Notes: generated by a model not told the origin, from the sequence alone. A stretch of 64,000 bases of DNA from Paraburkholderia kirstenboschensis (GCF_904848585.1 NZ_CAJHCR010000001.1:1-64000), one strand, 5' to 3'. Numbered from the stretch's first letter, positions 40,907 to 50,629 are shown. Made by a program: numbers and translations.

Positions 40907-41004
40907 CTGAACTATTAAAGCAAACTTGCCCAGGATTACAGCAAGTTTGCAAAATTGCGTTAATCGGTCTTTCAAAGTCATGAATTAATGCTTTCGTTTG
41001 TGGT

Positions 41005-41036
41005 AAAAAAGCGCCTCCCGTCAGGCGCTTTTTTTT
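41005..41036 (+). terminator. terminator after the GST gene
   Basis: AAAAAAGCGCCT, loop CCCGTC, AGGCGCTTTTTTTT, about 100 nt beyond the GST stop. Confidence 0.9.
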
Positions 41037-41163
41037 CGTCTGCCGCGTGGGCGATGGTTGTGCGGTTATATATTCGGCGTGTTTTAGCGTCGAAAGCGGC
41101 CATTGCGAATGGGCGACGCCTTATGCGCGTCGTCAAAACGAATAACACCACAAAGAGACTTTC

Positions 41164-41925
41164 ATGATGAAACCGTATCGTTTTGTTATTGTTGCTTCCG
41201 TCTGCTCGCTGTTTGCCGCGTGCTCGAATGTCAGCAGCCTCGATCCGTCGGCGCTGATTCAATCCGGCCAGTTGGCCACGCAAGCGGCCACGCTTTCGGA
41301 TGCCGACGTGCGTACGTTGACCGACAAATCGTGTGCGCAACTTGACAGCGAAAACACGATTGCGCCCGCTAACAGCAAATACCAGAAGCGTTTAAACAAG
41401 ATTGCCGCGCAATTGGGCGACAACATCAACGGCACGCCGGTGAATTACAAGGTGTACATGACGAAGGACGTCAACGCGTGGGCGATGGCTAACGGTTGCG
41501 TTCGCGTCTACAGCGGGTTGATGGACATGATGAACGACAACGAGGTACGCGGCGTGGTCGGCCATGAAATGGGCCACGTGGCGCTCGGCCATACGAAGAA
41601 GGCAATGCAGGTTGCGTATGCGACGTCCGCGGCGCGTTCGGTTGCTTCTTCGGCGGGTGGCGTTGCGGGCGCGCTGTCCGGCTCGCAATTGGGCGATTTC
41701 TCGGAAAAGCTGATTAACGCGCAATTCTCGCAAACGCAGGAAAGCGCAGCCGACGATTATTCGTTCGACTTGCAGAAAAAGAAAAATCTCGATCCGTCGG
41801 GTCTTGTCACGGCGTTCAACAAGCTCGCGCAAATAGACGGCGGAAAATCGAGTATGTTGAGTTCCCACCCGGCGTCGCCTGCACGCGCGCAGCATATTCA
41901 GCAGCGCATTGCGTCGAATCAGTAA
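41164..41925 (+). CDS. M48-family metalloprotease, lipoprotein
   Basis: 253 aa. The signal ends in a lipobox-like LFAACS, giving a lipid-anchored N-terminal Cys near residue 20. The zinc site VVGHEMGHVALGH contains HExxH, and the third ligand Glu is likely in QESAADDYSFDL. It resembles LoiP/YggG-type periplasmic proteases that act on damaged outer-membrane proteins. ATG 41164 and ATG 41167 are both possible. The TAA stop is the first three bases of a 22-bp tandem repeat. Confidence 0.9.
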   Translation: MMKPYRFVIVASVCSLFAACSNVSSLDPSALIQSGQLATQAATLSDADVRTLTDKSCAQLDSENTIAPANSKYQKRLNKIAAQLGDNINGTPVNYKVYMTKDVNAWAMANGCVRVYSGLMDMMNDNEVRGVVGHEMGHVALGHTKKAMQVAYATSAARSVASSAGGVAGALSGSQLGDFSEKLINAQFSQTQESAADDYSFDLQKKKNLDPSGLVTAFNKLAQIDGGKSSMLSSHPASPARAQHIQQRIASNQ

Positions 41926-42010
41926 CGCTCGCGTGGTTCGGCAATAACGCTTGCGTGGTTCAACAATAACGCTCGCGTGGTTCAACAATAACGCTTGCGT
42001 GGTTCGATAA
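41923..42010. repeat. four 22-bp tandem repeats starting at the M48 stop codon
   Basis: Units of TAACGCTTGCGTGGTTCAACAA, four consecutive copies with 1-4 differences each. The first TAA is the protease stop codon, so the array extends the 3' UTR up to the terminator. It looks like a recent tandem duplication. Confidence 0.92.
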
Positions 42011-42048
42011 ACGCGCGCTTGCGGCCATGCCGCAGCGCGCGTTTTTTA
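42010..42048. terminator. bidirectional terminator M48/lnt
   Basis: AACGCGCGC, T, TGCGGC, loop CAT, GCCGCA, GCGCGCGTT then T run. The long GC stem lies between convergent genes. Confidence 0.88.
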
Positions 42049-42052
42049 TTGC

Positions 42053-43771
42053 TTATGCTTCACCGTTTCCGGATTTGCCGTTTCTCCCGCGGATACGGCC
42101 CGGCCCGAATGCAAAGCCAAATGCGAGTAGTAGTAACGAAACGGCGAGCACCGTGTTATTTCCGCTCGTCACGTACGGCGTGCGGCCGGCCGTGCCTTGC
42201 ACGGTCAAGTCGAGAGAACCGATCGTGTAGGGCGTGAGCCGTCCGAGCACCTTGCCGTTGGCGTCGATCGCAGCCGTCATGCCGGTGTTGGTCGCACGCA
42301 GCATCGGGCGGCCGGTTTCGAGCGAGCGCATGCGTGCTATCTGCAAGTGCTGGTCGAGCGCGATGGTGTCGCCGAACCACGCGAGATTGGTCGAGTTGAT
42401 CAGCACGCCTGCCGGCGTATCGCTTTCGCGGATGGTTCGCGCAATTTCTTCGCCGAAAATGTCTTCGTAGCAGATGTCGACTGCGACCGGCTGGTTGTGC
42501 ACGACGAATGGCTTTTGCACCGGACCGCCGCGCGCGAAGTCGCCGAGCGGAATGCTCATCAGGTTGACGAACCAGCGAAAGCCCCACGGCACGAACTCGC
42601 CAAACGGTACCAGGTGATGCTTGTCGTAGCGGTAGATGTCGCGTGTACCGGGCGTCACGCCAAACAGGCTGTTCGTGTAGTCGACCACGCGGCCTTCGGG
42701 CGTAACGGAGCCGCCAATTGCGCCAAACAGGATCGCGCTGCCGGTCGAGTCCGAAAAACTGCGCACCGCCGAGGCGAACGGCGCCGGCAACTGCTGCGCC
42801 AGCACGGGAATGGCGGTCTCCGGCGTGACGATCAGGTCGGCGGGCTTCGAGGTGATCATCTGCTGATACTGGTCGATGGCGGCGCGCATGCCCGCTTCCT
42901 CGAACTTCATTTCCTGTTTGACGTCGCCTTGCAAGAGGCGCACGGTCAACGGCGCGTTGGCGGGAACCGTCCATTTGGCGAGCGGCAGCAACAGGCCCGC
43001 CGCGATCAGCGCCAGTGCGATGCCGGCCGGCGCGGCGATCCGCGCGATGCCGTCGCGGGCATTTTGGCCGCTGGACGAAGCTTCGCGAGGCTCACGCGAA
43101 CGGCGCAGCAGAGCAAGCAGCGCCTGCACGATCAACGCCGCTGCGAGCGCGAGCACCCAACCGACGCCGTACACGCCCGCGAGTGGCGCGAATCCGGCGA
43201 ACGGGCCGTCGACTTGCGCATAGCCGCTAGCGAGCCACGGAAAACCGGTGAACACCGTGCCGCGCAACCATTCGCCGATGGCCCATGCGCTGGCGAAGGC
43301 GAGCGCCCCATGCCACGTCGGCGAGAACGGCGTATCGGTGCTCGATGAGCCATTGCGGGCGTGACCGGCGCAGAACGACCAGACGCCCGCTGCCAAAGCG
43401 GGATACAGCGCGAGATAAAGCGAAAACAGCACGAGCGCCGTGCCGGCAAGCGGCGCGGGCATGCCGCCGAAAAAATGCATGCTGACGTACAACCACCAGA
43501 CGCCGCTCACGAAGTTGCCGAAGCCGAAAGCGCCGCCTGTCAGCGCGGCGCTTTTCCAGCCGGTGGCGCGCGTCAGCCAGCCAAAGAAAAACACGAAGAT
43601 GACGAGTTCTAGCCAGCCGCCATGCGGCGTGGGCGCGAACGACAGCGTATTGGCCGCGCCTGCCGCCAGCGCGACGAGGTAATGCCAGCGAGGTAGCGTG
43701 CGCACCCGCGTGGGATTCGCGGCAGAAGCGCTCATGCCGTGACGGGAGCGGGAAGTAATCGGGTCGGCCAT
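42053..43771 (-). CDS. lnt: apolipoprotein N-acyltransferase
   Basis: 572-aa inner-membrane enzyme completing lipoprotein acylation. The N-terminal half has several membrane helices. The C-terminal nitrilase domain carries the Glu in VTPETAIPVL, a Lys in the KHHLVPFGEFVPWG region and the catalytic Cys in VDICYEDIFGE. Long for the family (E. coli 512). Start at 43771 or MSASAANPTR at 43735. It lies downstream of corC, as is conserved. Confidence 0.95.
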   Translation of the reverse strand: MADPITSRSRHGMSASAANPTRVRTLPRWHYLVALAAGAANTLSFAPTPHGGWLELVIFVFFFGWLTRATGWKSAALTGGAFGFGNFVSGVWWLYVSMHFFGGMPAPLAGTALVLFSLYLALYPALAAGVWSFCAGHARNGSSSTDTPFSPTWHGALAFASAWAIGEWLRGTVFTGFPWLASGYAQVDGPFAGFAPLAGVYGVGWVLALAAALIVQALLALLRRSREPREASSSGQNARDGIARIAAPAGIALALIAAGLLLPLAKWTVPANAPLTVRLLQGDVKQEMKFEEAGMRAAIDQYQQMITSKPADLIVTPETAIPVLAQQLPAPFASAVRSFSDSTGSAILFGAIGGSVTPEGRVVDYTNSLFGVTPGTRDIYRYDKHHLVPFGEFVPWGFRWFVNLMSIPLGDFARGGPVQKPFVVHNQPVAVDICYEDIFGEEIARTIRESDTPAGVLINSTNLAWFGDTIALDQHLQIARMRSLETGRPMLRATNTGMTAAIDANGKVLGRLTPYTIGSLDLTVQGTAGRTPYVTSGNNTVLAVSLLLLAFGFAFGPGRIRGRNGKSGNGEA

Positions 43772-43871
43772 TGTTGCGCGGTCGGCGTGAGAAGTGACAA
43801 ATTGAAAAGTTAGCGTGCGGAGCAGGGCGGCGCGTGCAGCGGCAGGCTGGACCTTAGAGCAGCCGGGCCGC

Positions 43872-44765
43872 TCAGGTCTGCACGTGCTGCGCTTCGCGCT
43901 CGCGCTGACCGGCGAGCGGATCGCGCCGCACGAGCAGCATGTGAACCTGGCGGGCGTCGCCGCGCAGAATCTCGAAAATAAGATCGTCGATGCGAACCTT
44001 CTCGCCGCGATGCGGCACGCGTCCGAAGTGATGCGTGACGAGTCCGCCGATCGTATCGACTTCTTCGTCCGGGTAGTGTGTGCCGAACGCTTCGTTGAAC
44101 TGTTCGATCTCCGTCAGCGCCCGCACACGGAAGCGTCCGTCCGGCGAGGCGATGATGTTGCCGCTTTCCTCGTCGAAATCGTATTCGTCTTCAATGTCGC
44201 CAACGATCTGTTCCAGCACGTCCTCGATGGTGATGAGACCGGCCACGCCGCCGTATTCGTCGACCACCACCGCGAGGTGATTGCGATTCACACGGAAATC
44301 GTGCAGCAACACGTTCAGACGCTTCGATTCGGGGATAAAGACGGCGGGGCGCAACATGCCGCGCACATCGAACTCTTCTTCCGCGTAGTAGCGCAGCAGG
44401 TCTTTCGCCAGCAGCACGCCGATGATGTTGTCGCGATTGCCTTCATAGACCGGATAGCGCGAATGCGCTTTTTCCAGCACGTAAGGGATGAATTCGGCGG
44501 GATTGTCCGCGATGTTGATCGCGTCCATTTGGGCGCGCGGCACCATGATGTCGCGTGCGCTGAGTTCGGTGACCTGGAACACGCCTTCGATCATCGACAG
44601 CGAGTCGGCGTCGATCAGGTTGCGCTCGTGCGCGTCCTGCAGAATTTCAAGAAGTTCGGCGCGCGAGTCGGGCTCGGGCGAGATGAAATCGGTAAGACGC
44701 TCGAGCAGCGAGCGTTTTTCCTGCGGTTTGTCGGTGTGGCGTCGACTGGGATACGTGTCGTTCAT
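43872..44765 (-). CDS. corC: CorC/HlyC-type CBS-domain protein (YbeX)
   Basis: 297-aa soluble protein. Two CBS domains (DIMVPRAQMDAINI... and VVVDEYGGVAGLITIEDVLEQIVGDIEDEYD) precede a C-terminal transporter-associated domain (VDTIGGLVTHHFGRVP). CorC is linked to Mg/Co efflux and ribosome health. Start MNDTYPSRRHTDK at 44765; the open frame extends 138 bp upstream without support. Confidence 0.93.
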   Translation of the reverse strand: MNDTYPSRRHTDKPQEKRSLLERLTDFISPEPDSRAELLEILQDAHERNLIDADSLSMIEGVFQVTELSARDIMVPRAQMDAINIADNPAEFIPYVLEKAHSRYPVYEGNRDNIIGVLLAKDLLRYYAEEEFDVRGMLRPAVFIPESKRLNVLLHDFRVNRNHLAVVVDEYGGVAGLITIEDVLEQIVGDIEDEYDFDEESGNIIASPDGRFRVRALTEIEQFNEAFGTHYPDEEVDTIGGLVTHHFGRVPHRGEKVRIDDLIFEILRGDARQVHMLLVRRDPLAGQREREAQHVQT

Positions 44766-44963
44766 GGTAGTGCGCCCGGCAAGACTGGGCGCGCTGTTGC
44801 AGAGCATTAAGGATACACCAGGCACATGGCAGGACCGTGTCCCGCCGCACCTGGCGATGAATGAAACCGGGCTGACACCGGTGCGCCGCAAGGCGCGGTC
44901 CATGGGTCAATCCTAACTGATTACGGGGTGAAAAGCGTTTCGGAGCAAAAATCGGCGCGGCGC

Positions 44964-45677
44964 TTACTTACCCGCTTGCGGCTGCCTGCGCAGTTCATCG
45001 CCGGCAGAACCGGGCGTGTCATTCCCCGCCTGGCAGCGCTGGAGAAGCGCTTCCAGCGCCCGGTCCGGCATGCCGCTTTCGCGCAGCGCGTGAACCGTGC
45101 GGCTGACATATTCGAGTGTCGTGCCGTAGCGGCCGCGCGCGCAGCCGAACACCGTTTTGACAATCTCGTCGTCAAGCTTGCCGGTGTAACTCGGCACATC
45201 CCGGCGCATCACGAACGCGAGTGCGTCGACGCGCCGGCCGTCGGCGAGTACGCACGGCAGCCACGCTGGCCGGTACGAACCCATCGCCATTTCGCGGCGC
45301 CAGAGCGCTTCCAGATGCGGCATGGCGCCTTGCGCCGCCAGACGAAACGCAATGCCCGTGCAGGAGCCGCCGCGATCGAGCGCGAGCACGAGTCCTGGCT
45401 GTTCCGGCGTGCCCCGATTCACGCGCGACCAGAGATACAAGCCCCGGTGATAACCATGCACCTTCGAGCGCGTGGCTTCGACGGTGGGCAAGCCGGGGTT
45501 CCAGATCAGCGAGCCATAGCCGAAAAGCCATAAGTCGCTCTGTCGGTCCCAGTCGCGCAGCGTGCAATCGAGCGACGCGCGCAACTCCTCGTCCGTCAGC
45601 AGCCGCGACTCGCCGAGCGCGGGGGGATAGTCCGGGCAGGGCGTTCGGGCGTCGGCGTCAGAGGAAAATGAGCTCAC
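44964..45677 (-). CDS. chaC: ChaC-like gamma-glutamylcyclotransferase
   Basis: 237 aa. The LWLFGYGSLIWNPG motif (YGSLIW) and the Glu region of the GGCT fold identify ChaC, which cleaves glutathione to 5-oxoproline and Cys-Gly. The first ~45 residues are a variable leader. Start at 45677 is GTG and lacks a strong ribosome-binding site, so it may be later. It interrupts the usual ybeY-corC adjacency. Confidence 0.87.
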   Translation of the reverse strand: MSSFSSDADARTPCPDYPPALGESRLLTDEELRASLDCTLRDWDRQSDLWLFGYGSLIWNPGLPTVEATRSKVHGYHRGLYLWSRVNRGTPEQPGLVLALDRGGSCTGIAFRLAAQGAMPHLEALWRREMAMGSYRPAWLPCVLADGRRVDALAFVMRRDVPSYTGKLDDEIVKTVFGCARGRYGTTLEYVSRTVHALRESGMPDRALEALLQRCQAGNDTPGSAGDELRRQPQAGK

Positions 45678-45696
45678 GGTTCGGTCCGGGCGACGG

Positions 45697-46158
45697 TTAA
45701 CGATAAGGGTCGGGAAAGCCGAGCTTGCCGAGAATCTCGGTTTCGATCGCTTCCATTTCCTCGGCTTCTTCCTCGACTTCGTGGTCGTAGCCTTGGGCGT
45801 GGAGCGTGCCGTGCACGAGCAGATGCGCGTAGTGCGCGAGGAGCGGCTTGCCCTGCTCGGCGGCTTCTTTCTCGACGACGGGGCAGCACAAGATCAGATC
45901 GCCCGTCACGGGATCGTCTTCCGATTCCGCGTACGCGAAAGTCAGCACATTGGTCGAATAGTCCTTGCCGCGATACGTGTGGTTCAGCGTCCGGCCTTCT
46001 TCTGCGTCGACGAAACGCACGGTCAGCTCGCCGTCCGCGAAAAGCGCGGCCTTGATCCAGCTGGCCACCGTGGCGCGAGGCAGCAGCGCCTTATGTTCAG
46101 GCCACGTCCTGGCCGCGGGGAATTGCAGGTTCAGCGTCAGTTTCGGGGCGCGGCTCAT
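45697..46158 (-). CDS. ybeY: rRNA maturation endoribonuclease YbeY
   Basis: 153-aa zinc-dependent RNase for 16S rRNA 3' processing and ribosome quality control. The metal motif [11 protein letters not shown] (H3xH5xH) is intact, as is TNVLTFAY. It lies between phoH and chaC. An 8-unit 12-bp repeat array begins 8 bp upstream of its start codon. Confidence 0.95.
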   Translation of the reverse strand: MSRAPKLTLNLQFPAARTWPEHKALLPRATVASWIKAALFADGELTVRFVDAEEGRTLNHTYRGKDYSTNVLTFAYAESEDDPVTGDLILCCPVVEKEAAEQGKPLLAHYAHLLVHGTLHAQGYDHEVEEEAEEMEAIETEILGKLGFPDPYR

Positions 46159-46165
46159 GCTGGTT

Positions 46166-46261
46166 TGAAGTGATGCGTGAAGCGAGGCGCAAGAAGATGC
46201 GCGAAGTGATGTGCGAGTCGATCCGCAATGCGGTGCGCGAGTCGATTTGCCGAACGCCGTG
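46166..46261. repeat. degenerate 12-bp repeat array upstream of ybeY
   Basis: Eight consecutive 12-bp units: TGAAGTGATGCG, TGAAGCGAGGCG, CAAGAAGATGCG, CGAAGTGATGTG, CGAGTCGATCCG, CAATGCGGTGCG, CGAGTCGATTTG, CCGAACGCCGTG. It sits in the 223-bp phoH-ybeY spacer, which is otherwise featureless. Because 12 is a multiple of 3, open frames on both strands run through it, but none has a family match. Confidence 0.8.
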
Positions 46262-46381
46262 CGCAGCGCTCAGCGCACAGCAGCGCGAGGCGCCGCGAAA
46301 AACGCTGCGCGACGCGGAGCGCGAAACGCAGCCGGCCCGTTGGCCGCGCGTTCAGCGTGTTATGACGTGCGTCGAGCCGCA

Positions 46382-47455
46382 TTAACGCGAATCCGCCGGG
46401 CTGGCAGTCTTCTGCGAATGCGCGTCGTACGCCTCGACAATTCGCGCGACGAGCGGATGCCGCACCACGTCCGCACTAGTGAAGCGGGTGAGCGCAATGC
46501 CGCGCACGTCGGACAGAACCTGCTGCGCTTCGATGAGCCCGCTCTTGTGCCCACGCGGCAAGTCGACCTGAGTCGTGTCGCCGGTCACCACGGCTTTCGA
46601 GCCGAATCCGATCCGCGTGAGAAACATCTTCATCTGCTCGGGCGTGGTGTTTTGCGCCTCGTCCAGAATGATGAACGCGTGATTCAGCGTGCGGCCGCGC
46701 ATGTACGCGAGCGGCGCGATTTCGATCATTTGCCGCTCGAACATCTTCGCGGTTTTGTCGAAGCCGAGCAGATCGTAGAGCGCGTCGTACAGCGGGCGCA
46801 GATACGGATCGACCTTCTGTGCGAGATCGCCCGGCAGAAAGCCGAGACGCTCGCCCGCTTCGACGGCCGGGCGCGTCAGAACGATGCGCTTGACCTGATC
46901 GCGCTCGAGCGCGTCAACAGCGCAGGCGACCGCGAGATAGGTCTTGCCCGTGCCGGCCGGACCGACGCCGAACGTAACGTCGTGGGAGATGATCTGCTTC
47001 AGATACTCGCGCTGTGCCGGCGTGCGTCCGCGCAGATCGGCGCGCCGTGTGTACAGTTTCGGGCCGAGCTCTTCGAGGTCGTCTTCGTCGCCGTCGGCGG
47101 GTTGGTCGAACGGATGGTCGGGATTGCCGGGAAAGCCCGGCTCGCCCGCTTCGTCGCCATTGCCGTTGCCGTTAGTGCGATGCCGCGCCGGGTGTCGGAC
47201 TTCGACGAGCGCAAGCTGAATGTCGTCGACCGACAGCGGCTCGCGCGCGTTGTTGTAGAAGTTTTCGAGGGCGGTAAGCGCAAGCTTGGCGCCGCGCCCG
47301 CGAATCGTAATGCGATGTCCGCGGCGTTGCAGCGTCACGTCGAGCGCCTGCTCGATTTGCCGCAGGTTTTCGTCGAGCGGTCCGCAGAGGTTGGCGAGCC
47401 GCGCGTTGTCGTCGCGCGGAGCAGTGAATTCCAGATGCGGCTGAGTGGTTTTCAA
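46382..47455 (-). CDS. PhoH-like ATPase (YbeZ)
   Basis: 357 aa. Residues 1-110 are an RNA-binding-like N-domain. The P-loop domain contains GVGPAGTGKTYLAVACAV (Walker A), LTRPAVEAGERLGFLPGDL and AFIILDEAQNTTPEQMKMFLTR (Walker B). It partners YbeY functionally in other bacteria. The start is TTG (LKTTQPHLEF); no upstream ATG keeps frame. The order miaB-phoH-ybeY is conserved. Confidence 0.94.
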   Translation of the reverse strand: MKTTQPHLEFTAPRDDNARLANLCGPLDENLRQIEQALDVTLQRRGHRITIRGRGAKLALTALENFYNNAREPLSVDDIQLALVEVRHPARHRTNGNGNGDEAGEPGFPGNPDHPFDQPADGDEDDLEELGPKLYTRRADLRGRTPAQREYLKQIISHDVTFGVGPAGTGKTYLAVACAVDALERDQVKRIVLTRPAVEAGERLGFLPGDLAQKVDPYLRPLYDALYDLLGFDKTAKMFERQMIEIAPLAYMRGRTLNHAFIILDEAQNTTPEQMKMFLTRIGFGSKAVVTGDTTQVDLPRGHKSGLIEAQQVLSDVRGIALTRFTSADVVRHPLVARIVEAYDAHSQKTASPADSR

Positions 47456-47548
47456 GGCGGTGATTCGATCCTGTCGGTTTCAGTACTCGGGTGCGTCGTG
47501 CGGTGCGTCGCGCGGCGGGGCCGCGCAGCTGGGTCGGTTGTCAGTCGG

Positions 47549-48934
47549 TCAATGCGTGATGGCGCTTGCGCCGTCCGCCGCATGGTCGTGCACCAGCACG
47601 AGTTCCCCACGCAGTGAATGTGGGTACGCTTTGACGATTTTCACGTCGACCATTTGACCGGTCAGCCGCGCATGCGAAGCCAACGGCGCCGGAAAATTCA
47701 CCACGCGGTTATTCTCCGTGCGGCCCGCGAGTTCGTTCGGATCCTTACGTGCCGGGCGTTCGACCAGAATGCGCTCCACCTTGCCGACCATCGAATCGCT
47801 GATGCGCTGCACATTTTCTTCGATCGTGGCTTGCAGATGTTGCAGGCGCCGGAGCTTCACTTCGCGCGGCGTGTCGTCATGCAGATTCGCCGCCGGCGTA
47901 CCAGGGCGCGGACTGTAGATGAACGAGAAGCTCGTGTCGTACTTCATCTCGTGCACGAGCGCCATCATCTTGTCGAAGTCTTCTTCCGTCTCGCCGGGGA
48001 AGCCGACGATCATGTCCGTGGAAAGTGACAGATCCGGGCGGATAGCGCGCAATTTACGGATCACAGACTTGTATTCGAGCACGGTGTAGCCGCGTTTCAT
48101 GGCCATCAGAATGCGGTCGGAGCCATGCTGCACCGGCAGATGCAGGTGACTCACGAGCTTGGGCACCTTCGCGTAAGTGTCGATCAGGCGCTGCGTGAAT
48201 TCCTTGGGATGCGACGTGGTATAGCGAATCCGTTCGATTCCCGGAAGATCGGCGACGTACTCGATCAGCGTCGCAAAGTCGGCGATTTCCGACGAACCCA
48301 GCGTGAGCGCGCCACGATAGGCGTTCACGTTCTGGCCGAGCAGCGTGACTTCGCGCACGCCCTGGTCGGCGAGGCCCGCAATTTCGGTGAGCACGTCGTC
48401 GAGCGGACGCGATACTTCTTCACCGCGCGTGTAGGGCACGACGCAATAGCTGCAGTACTTGCTGCAGCCTTCCATGATCGACACGAACGCGCTCGGACCG
48501 TCGACGCGAGCCGGCGGCAAATGGTCGAACTTTTCGATTTCCGGGAAAGTGATGTCGACTTGCGGGCGGCCGCTTTCACGGCGCTTGTCGATCATTTGCG
48601 GCAGACGGTGCAGCGTTTGCGGCCCGAACACCAGATCGACGTACGGCGCGCGAGCTACGATCGACGCGCCTTCCTGGCTCGCCACGCAGCCGCCCACGCC
48701 GATGATCAGGTTCGGATTCGCTTCTTTCAGTTCGCGCACGCGGCCGAGGTCGGAGAAGACTTTCTCCTGAGCTTTCTCGCGTACCGAGCAGGTGTTGAAC
48801 AGAATGACGTCCGCGTCTTCCGGCGTGTCCGTCTTGATGAGCCCTTCAGCCGCGCCCAGTACGTCGACCATCTTGTCGGAGTCGTACTCGTTCATCTGGC
48901 AGCCAAAGGTCTTTACATAAACTTTCTTGGTCAT
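47549..48934 (-). CDS. miaB: tRNA-2-methylthio-N6-dimethylallyladenosine synthase
   Basis: 461-aa radical-SAM methylthiotransferase modifying A37. N-terminal cluster cysteines are in [28 protein letters not shown] and [11 protein letters not shown]. The radical-SAM motif is [17 protein letters not shown] (CxxxCxxC). The C-terminal TRAM domain lies around [11 protein letters not shown]. Full length, first gene of miaB-phoH-ybeY. Confidence 0.97.
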   Translation of the reverse strand: MTKKVYVKTFGCQMNEYDSDKMVDVLGAAEGLIKTDTPEDADVILFNTCSVREKAQEKVFSDLGRVRELKEANPNLIIGVGGCVASQEGASIVARAPYVDLVFGPQTLHRLPQMIDKRRESGRPQVDITFPEIEKFDHLPPARVDGPSAFVSIMEGCSKYCSYCVVPYTRGEEVSRPLDDVLTEIAGLADQGVREVTLLGQNVNAYRGALTLGSSEIADFATLIEYVADLPGIERIRYTTSHPKEFTQRLIDTYAKVPKLVSHLHLPVQHGSDRILMAMKRGYTVLEYKSVIRKLRAIRPDLSLSTDMIVGFPGETEEDFDKMMALVHEMKYDTSFSFIYSPRPGTPAANLHDDTPREVKLRRLQHLQATIEENVQRISDSMVGKVERILVERPARKDPNELAGRTENNRVVNFPAPLASHARLTGQMVDVKIVKAYPHSLRGELVLVHDHAADGASAITH

Positions 48935-49111
48935 CGAATTTCGCCGGTCGCAGTGGTTAATCTGGGGGCGTCGTATTAGGGGTCAAGGAGATGCGAAAAC
49001 GTGCGCGAAGTCTCGGAACGGCCGGCAGTTTCCGCGGATTTGCGCGGGGCAAGACCGCCGTTCTGGTCATGTCTAGCCGCTCACTGCGCACGCTCGCAGC
49101 GTAACGCAACA

Positions 49112-50095
49112 TTATAGCCCTTCGCCGAATACGGTTTGTCCGCCCGTTTCGGCGCGCGGCCCATCCGGCGGGAGGCCCAGCAGGCTTTCCAGTTCGTCGG
49201 ACACTTGCGCGAAGCGCTCGCTCAGAAAATCGAGCAGCACGCGCACGCGCGGCGCCATGAAACGGTTGCGGTGGTAGAGCGCGTGCAGCGGCGCGTCCGG
49301 ATAGCGCCACTCGGGCAGCAGAATTTTGAGGCCGTCGGCGCGCAGATCCGCTTGCACGTCCCACATCGACTTGATCGCGATGCCGTAGCCGCGCAGCGCC
49401 CATTCGCGGGCGACGGCGCCGTCGTTGGTCTCGCGCGCGGTTTCGAAGGGCACGGTGTACTGCTGCACTTCGTCGCCGCGCGTGAAGCGCCATTCGTTCA
49501 CCGGACCGGAGCCGGTGCTGAGCACGATGCAATCGAAATTGGCGAGATCGTACGGGTCTTTCGGCTCGCCCTTGCGTGCAATGTATTCCGGCGATGCGCA
49601 CAGCACGCGCCGGTTGGGCGCCAGCTTGCGCGCCACCAGCGAGCTGTCCTGCGGCACGCCGAAGCGGATCGCGAGGTCGATGTCCTCCTGCACCAGGTTC
49701 GACAGCGAGTCCGACAGCGTCAGGGCGAACGTCACTTCCGGGTAGAGCGCGTTGAACTCGTCGAGCCAATGCATCAGCAGATTGCGGCCGAAGTCCGACG
49801 TCGCCGAGACACGCACCTTGCCGCGCACCACCCCTTGCCCCGCTTGCAGCGCGGCCTTTGCGTCGTCTAGCGACTGCAGCGCCTGGCGGCAGCAGTTCAA
49901 ATAGAGGCGCCCTTCGTCGGTGAGTCGCAACTGGCGGGTGGTGCGCTCGAACAGCCGCGCTTTCAGGCCGGCTTCGAGTTTCGCCAGGCGCGCGCTTGCA
50001 GCGGCCGGTGTGAGCCCCATTTTGCGGCCCGCGGCCGACAGGCTGCCGTGCTGGGCGGCTTCTACAAAGAGGCGAATGTCGCCGAGATTATCCAT
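49112..50095 (-). CDS. LysR-family regulator
   Basis: 327 aa. The winged helix reads MDNLGDIRLFVEAAQHGSLSAAGRKMGLTPAAASARLAKLEAGLKARLF, of the CrgA/DsdC-like group, with a full effector domain. ATG 50095 with GAAGAAAG upstream is preferred to a TTG at 50107. It is divergent from the VOC-MFS pair and is their likely regulator. The effector is unknown. Confidence 0.9.
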   Translation of the reverse strand: MDNLGDIRLFVEAAQHGSLSAAGRKMGLTPAAASARLAKLEAGLKARLFERTTRQLRLTDEGRLYLNCCRQALQSLDDAKAALQAGQGVVRGKVRVSATSDFGRNLLMHWLDEFNALYPEVTFALTLSDSLSNLVQEDIDLAIRFGVPQDSSLVARKLAPNRRVLCASPEYIARKGEPKDPYDLANFDCIVLSTGSGPVNEWRFTRGDEVQQYTVPFETARETNDGAVAREWALRGYGIAIKSMWDVQADLRADGLKILLPEWRYPDAPLHALYHRNRFMAPRVRVLLDFLSERFAQVSDELESLLGLPPDGPRAETGGQTVFGEGL

Positions 50096-50213
50096 CGCTT
50101 TCTTCAAATGGCATTTGAAAATGCTTCAAATGCTACGCCAATTATCAAATTGACGCGTCGCGGCCACAATGCACATCTCGAAAACCCATGCGGCGCAGTT
50201 AGCCGGCCCAACC

Positions 50214-50612
50214 ATGCAACTGGATCACGCGACTATCGTCACCGCCGATCTCGACACAGCCCGGCGTTTCTTCGTCGATGTAGTCGGCTTGACGCAAGGC
50301 GCGCGTCCGCCGTTTTCCGTCGGCGGCTATTGGCTGTATGCCAACGGGCGCGCGGTGATCCATCTGGTCGAGGCCACGGTGCCCGGCACCTCGGTGAGAG
50401 CCGCGCCGCGCATCGATCACATTGCGTTCCGTCTGGAAAGCGCCGCCGAGTGGCAGGCGCTGCTCGCGCGCCTGCGGGCAACCGGCGTCGACTATCAAAC
50501 GGCGCAAGTGCCGCCGATGGGCCCGCAAGAAGCCGCCATGCAAATTTTCGTGGCGCTCGCGCCGGGCGTCGTCGTCGAGTTCGTGACGGCGCTGCATCAC
50601 GCTCAACCGTAA
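50214..50612 (+). CDS. VOC-family (glyoxalase-like) protein
   Basis: 132 aa from MQLDHATIVTADLDTARRFFVDVVGL. Paired beta-alpha-beta modules with RIDHIAFRLES in the second half are the vicinal-oxygen-chelate fold. Candidate metal ligands are H5, H in VIHLVEA and E in VVEFV. A 15-residue longer start at 50169 is possible; neither has a clear ribosome-binding site. It lies 17 nt before the MFS gene. Confidence 0.82.
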   Translation: MQLDHATIVTADLDTARRFFVDVVGLTQGARPPFSVGGYWLYANGRAVIHLVEATVPGTSVRAAPRIDHIAFRLESAAEWQALLARLRATGVDYQTAQVPPMGPQEAAMQIFVALAPGVVVEFVTALHHAQP

Positions 50613-50629
50613 AACCTGGAGAACAACAA

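Noticed and set aside
46170..46385. 71- and 75-aa frames on both strands in the phoH-ybeY spacer
   Set aside because: They arise from the 12-bp repeats; no ribosome-binding site or family match.
50048..50629. N-terminal extension of the MFS frame, overlapping the LysR and VOC genes
   Set aside because: The extension is out of frame with the VOC protein, Arg-rich, and lacks membrane character. GGAG precedes ATG 50630, where family similarity begins.
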